Part shown: in pieces, positions 62,554-64,000 of the stretch | Position numbering within the stretch: the first letter of the stretch is position 1 | Layout: every line of letters starts with the position of its first letter | Source: Chloroflexota bacterium | GTDB taxonomy: Bacteria; Chloroflexota; Dehalococcoidia; Tepidiformales; Tepidiformaceae | Length of the DNA: 64,000 nt | Direction of reading: 5' to 3' | Assembly: GCA_016234445.1 (NCBI GenBank) | Contig: JACRBT010000002.1 | Location: forward strand, 186,001-250,000 | Translations under genes and position numbers: made by a program | The notes under the pieces: model-generated | The model's input: only the letters and a program-made list of their open reading frames with translations | What the model was told of the DNA's origin: nothing | Databases searched by the model: none

Positions 62554-63318
62554 TCAGTCCCGGATCGCTTCGAGGACAGCTTGGTGGAGCGTCCCGTTGG
62601 TCGCCACGGCGCTGTCGCCAATAGCGCGCGACCCGTCCCACGTCGTCAGCCGCCCGCCGGCTTCGGTAAGCACCGGCGAGAGCGCGGCCACGTCCCACAG
62701 GCTCATCACCGGGTCGAGCATCACGTCGGCCCGGCCGGTGGCGACCATCAGGTAGCCGTAGCAGTCGCCCCACGTCCGCAGCAACCCCGCCCGCTCCGTG
62801 AGGTTCGCAAACGCGTTCGCGTGGTAGCGGGGCATGCGCTTGAAGCTAGTCATCAGCACCGTCGCGCCGGCCAGGTCCGCGGTCGTGGAAACGCGCGCCG
62901 GGTGCCCGTCAAGGAACGCCCCGTGTCCCTTCGCCGCGTATGCGGTCTCCCCGGCGGCGTGACAGGCGATGACCCCAACCACCGGCTCGCCGTCGCGTTC
63001 AAGCGCGACCAGCGTGCCGAAGAGCGGGACGTGGTGGATGAACGACTTCGTCCCGTCGATGGGGTCGAGGATCCAGCGGTGGCGGCCGTCGCCGGGGGTT
63101 TCGCCGAACTCTTCGCCGAGGATGCCGTGGCCCGGGCATTCCCGCGCCAGGAACGCCCTGATCGCCTCCTCCGCGCCACGGTCGGCGGCGGTCACGGGCG
63201 TGCGGTCGGCCTTCAGTTCCACCGTCACGCCCCGTTCGTACAGGGGCATGATGACTTCGCCGGCGATGGCCGCCGCGCGCCTCGCGATCGCCAACAGATC
63301 GGCGAGCTCGGAGCTCAC
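62554..63318 (-). CDS. Inositol-monophosphatase-family phosphatase (HisN-like)
   Basis: 254 aa. GEEFGE, LDPIDGTKSFIHHVPLFGTLVAL and VMSLWDVAALSPVLTEAGG are the three metal/substrate motifs. The TKSFIHHVPLFGTL run resembles the HisN-type histidinol-phosphate phosphatases more than the CysQ group. Overlaps the aldo/keto reductase gene by four bases, so the two are coupled. No his genes are adjacent. Confidence 0.85.
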   Translation of the reverse strand: MSSELADLLAIARRAAAIAGEVIMPLYERGVTVELKADRTPVTAADRGAEEAIRAFLARECPGHGILGEEFGETPGDGRHRWILDPIDGTKSFIHHVPLFGTLVALERDGEPVVGVIACHAAGETAYAAKGHGAFLDGHPARVSTTADLAGATVLMTSFKRMPRYHANAFANLTERAGLLRTWGDCYGYLMVATGRADVMLDPVMSLWDVAALSPVLTEAGGRLTTWDGSRAIGDSAVATNGTLHQAVLEAIRD

Positions 63319-64000
63319 CGGGCAGCGTCGCCGCGCCGGTATTCGACGGTCATCTCGTCGAGGCGCAGCTTCAGTTCGGCGGGCAGGGGCGTCGCGGCGG
63401 CGGCGATCGTGTCGTCGAGCTGTTCCGGACGGCTCGCGCCGATGATGGGCGCCGTTACGGCCGGGTTCGCCATCACCCAGGCCACCGCCATCTGGGGCAG
63501 GGTCATCCCGGCCTCGCGGGCGATGGGCCGCAGTTCCTCCACGGTGTCGAACATCCGGTCGTGCCAGTAGCGGTCCTGGTAGCGCTGGGCGGCGGTGCCA
63601 AGGGTGAACCGCGAGCCTTCCTCCGGCCCCGCCTCGCGGTTGTGCTTGCCGCTGAGCAGCCCGCCGGCGATGGGGTTGTAGGGGATGACGCCGACGCCGT
63701 CTTCCTGGCAGAGCGGCAACAGTTCCCGTTCGATTTCGCGGAAGAGGAGGTTGTAGCGGGGCTGGACCGAGTCGAAGCGGACGACTCCCATCGCTTCGCT
63801 TCGGCCGAGGGCGCGCGCCACCTGGTAGGCCAGGAAGTTCGAGCAGCCGACATAGCGCACCTTCCCCGAGCGGACGACGTCTTCGAGCGCGCGGAGAGTC
63901 TCGTCGACGGGCGTGTTCGGGTCGGGGCCGTGGAGCTGGTAGAGGTCGATGTAGTCGGTCTGGAGGCGGCGAAGGGAGCCTTCCACGGCGTCGAGGATGT
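63315..64000 (-). CDS. Aldo/keto reductase (N-terminus beyond window)
   Basis: At least 228 residues, open at the right edge. YIDLYQLHGPDPNTPVDETLRALEDVVRSGKVRYVGCSNF is the AKR block with the His near the active site; YNPIAGGLLSGKH and GASRPEQLDDTI bind NADP. Resembles the perakine/YajO-like AKR group. The catalytic Tyr lies outside the window. Confidence 0.88.
   Translation of the reverse strand, partial: ILDAVEGSLRRLQTDYIDLYQLHGPDPNTPVDETLRALEDVVRSGKVRYVGCSNFLAYQVARALGRSEAMGVVRFDSVQPRYNLLFREIERELLPLCQEDGVGVIPYNPIAGGLLSGKHNREAGPEEGSRFTLGTAAQRYQDRYWHDRMFDTVEELRPIAREAGMTLPQMAVAWVMANPAVTAPIIGASRPEQLDDTIAAAATPLPAELKLRLDEMTVEYRRGDAAR

Overview
The window is GC-rich bacterial chromosome, densely packed with genes on both strands. 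There is no phage, insertion sequence, CRISPR array or rRNA. The gene set (split B12-dependent acyl-CoA mutase with MeaB, DUF2344, DUF5679, an SCO1664-type protein, a tmRNA tag ending LALAA, many LLM oxidoreductases, CaiB-type CoA transferases and VOC proteins) looks most like a free-living aerobic or facultative member of the Chloroflexota (Dehalococcoidia/Tepidiforma-like). That placement is inferred from gene content; no 16S gene is present.

Layout. 1-4.0 kb: membrane-protein tail, MBL hydrolase, beta-propeller protein, tail-specific protease. 4.0-4.95 kb: smpB and ssrA (tmRNA), so a tag-adding system sits next to a protease family able to read C-terminal tags. 5-11.1 kb: tandem intergenic repeats, PhzF-like protein, SCO1664-like protein, MBL hydrolase, secreted CSLREA/beta-helix protein, Eis-like acetyltransferase. 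11.1-15.9 kb (minus): two LLM oxidoreductases around a CysQ-like phosphatase, a D-aminoacylase-like amidohydrolase, and a DinB-family gene with an SOS-box-like site over its promoter. 16-20.9 kb: DUF255 thioredoxin-fold protein convergent and overlapping with a full-length M16 peptidase. 29.4-20.9 kb (minus): a long run of closely spaced genes: acyl-CoA mutase large subunit, DinB-fold protein, methylmalonyl-CoA epimerase, two diverged VOC paralogues, B12-binding subunit, MeaB, DUF2344, GNAT, histidine phosphatase, DivIC/FtsB, TilS. This joins the propionyl/methylmalonyl-CoA branch to housekeeping genes.

29.5-42.2 kb: a response regulator with a degenerate receiver, crotonase, SnoaL-like protein, epoxide hydrolase, tRNA-Phe, an MFS-cyclic-nucleotide-domain fusion, EamA transporter, DUF3237, two tandem CaiB-type CoA transferases, M20 peptidase and methyltransferase: an acyl-CoA and small-molecule catabolism region. 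48.0-42.3 kb (minus): a five-gene 2-oxoacid/acetoin dehydrogenase operon (E1alpha, E1beta, AcoX-like, E2, E3) whose E2 carries two tandem subunit-binding domains. It is divergent from an acetyl-CoA synthetase whose start codon abuts a perfect palindrome. 50.4-51.6 kb: a BCAM0308-family zinc protein and a RaiA/HPF-cold-shock fusion, probably a ribosome-stasis pair.

53-64 kb: tRNA-Pro, a CIRCE (HrcA) element in front of an FmdB-type zinc-ribbon gene, a TetR-TetR tandem fusion that appears leaderless, dtd, proS, then nusA-rnpM-infB-rbfA-truB headed by a promoter and an intrinsic terminator/attenuator and lacking rimP; finally a 46-aa DUF5679 zinc ribbon with a strong promoter, an inositol-monophosphatase family gene and the C-terminal part of an aldo/keto reductase. 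The strongest second-look items are the CIRCE-FmdB link, the SOS-box-DinB link, the nusA leader, the TetR-TetR fusion, the double-PSBD E2, and the mutase operon with its DinB and metal-site-deficient VOC genes.
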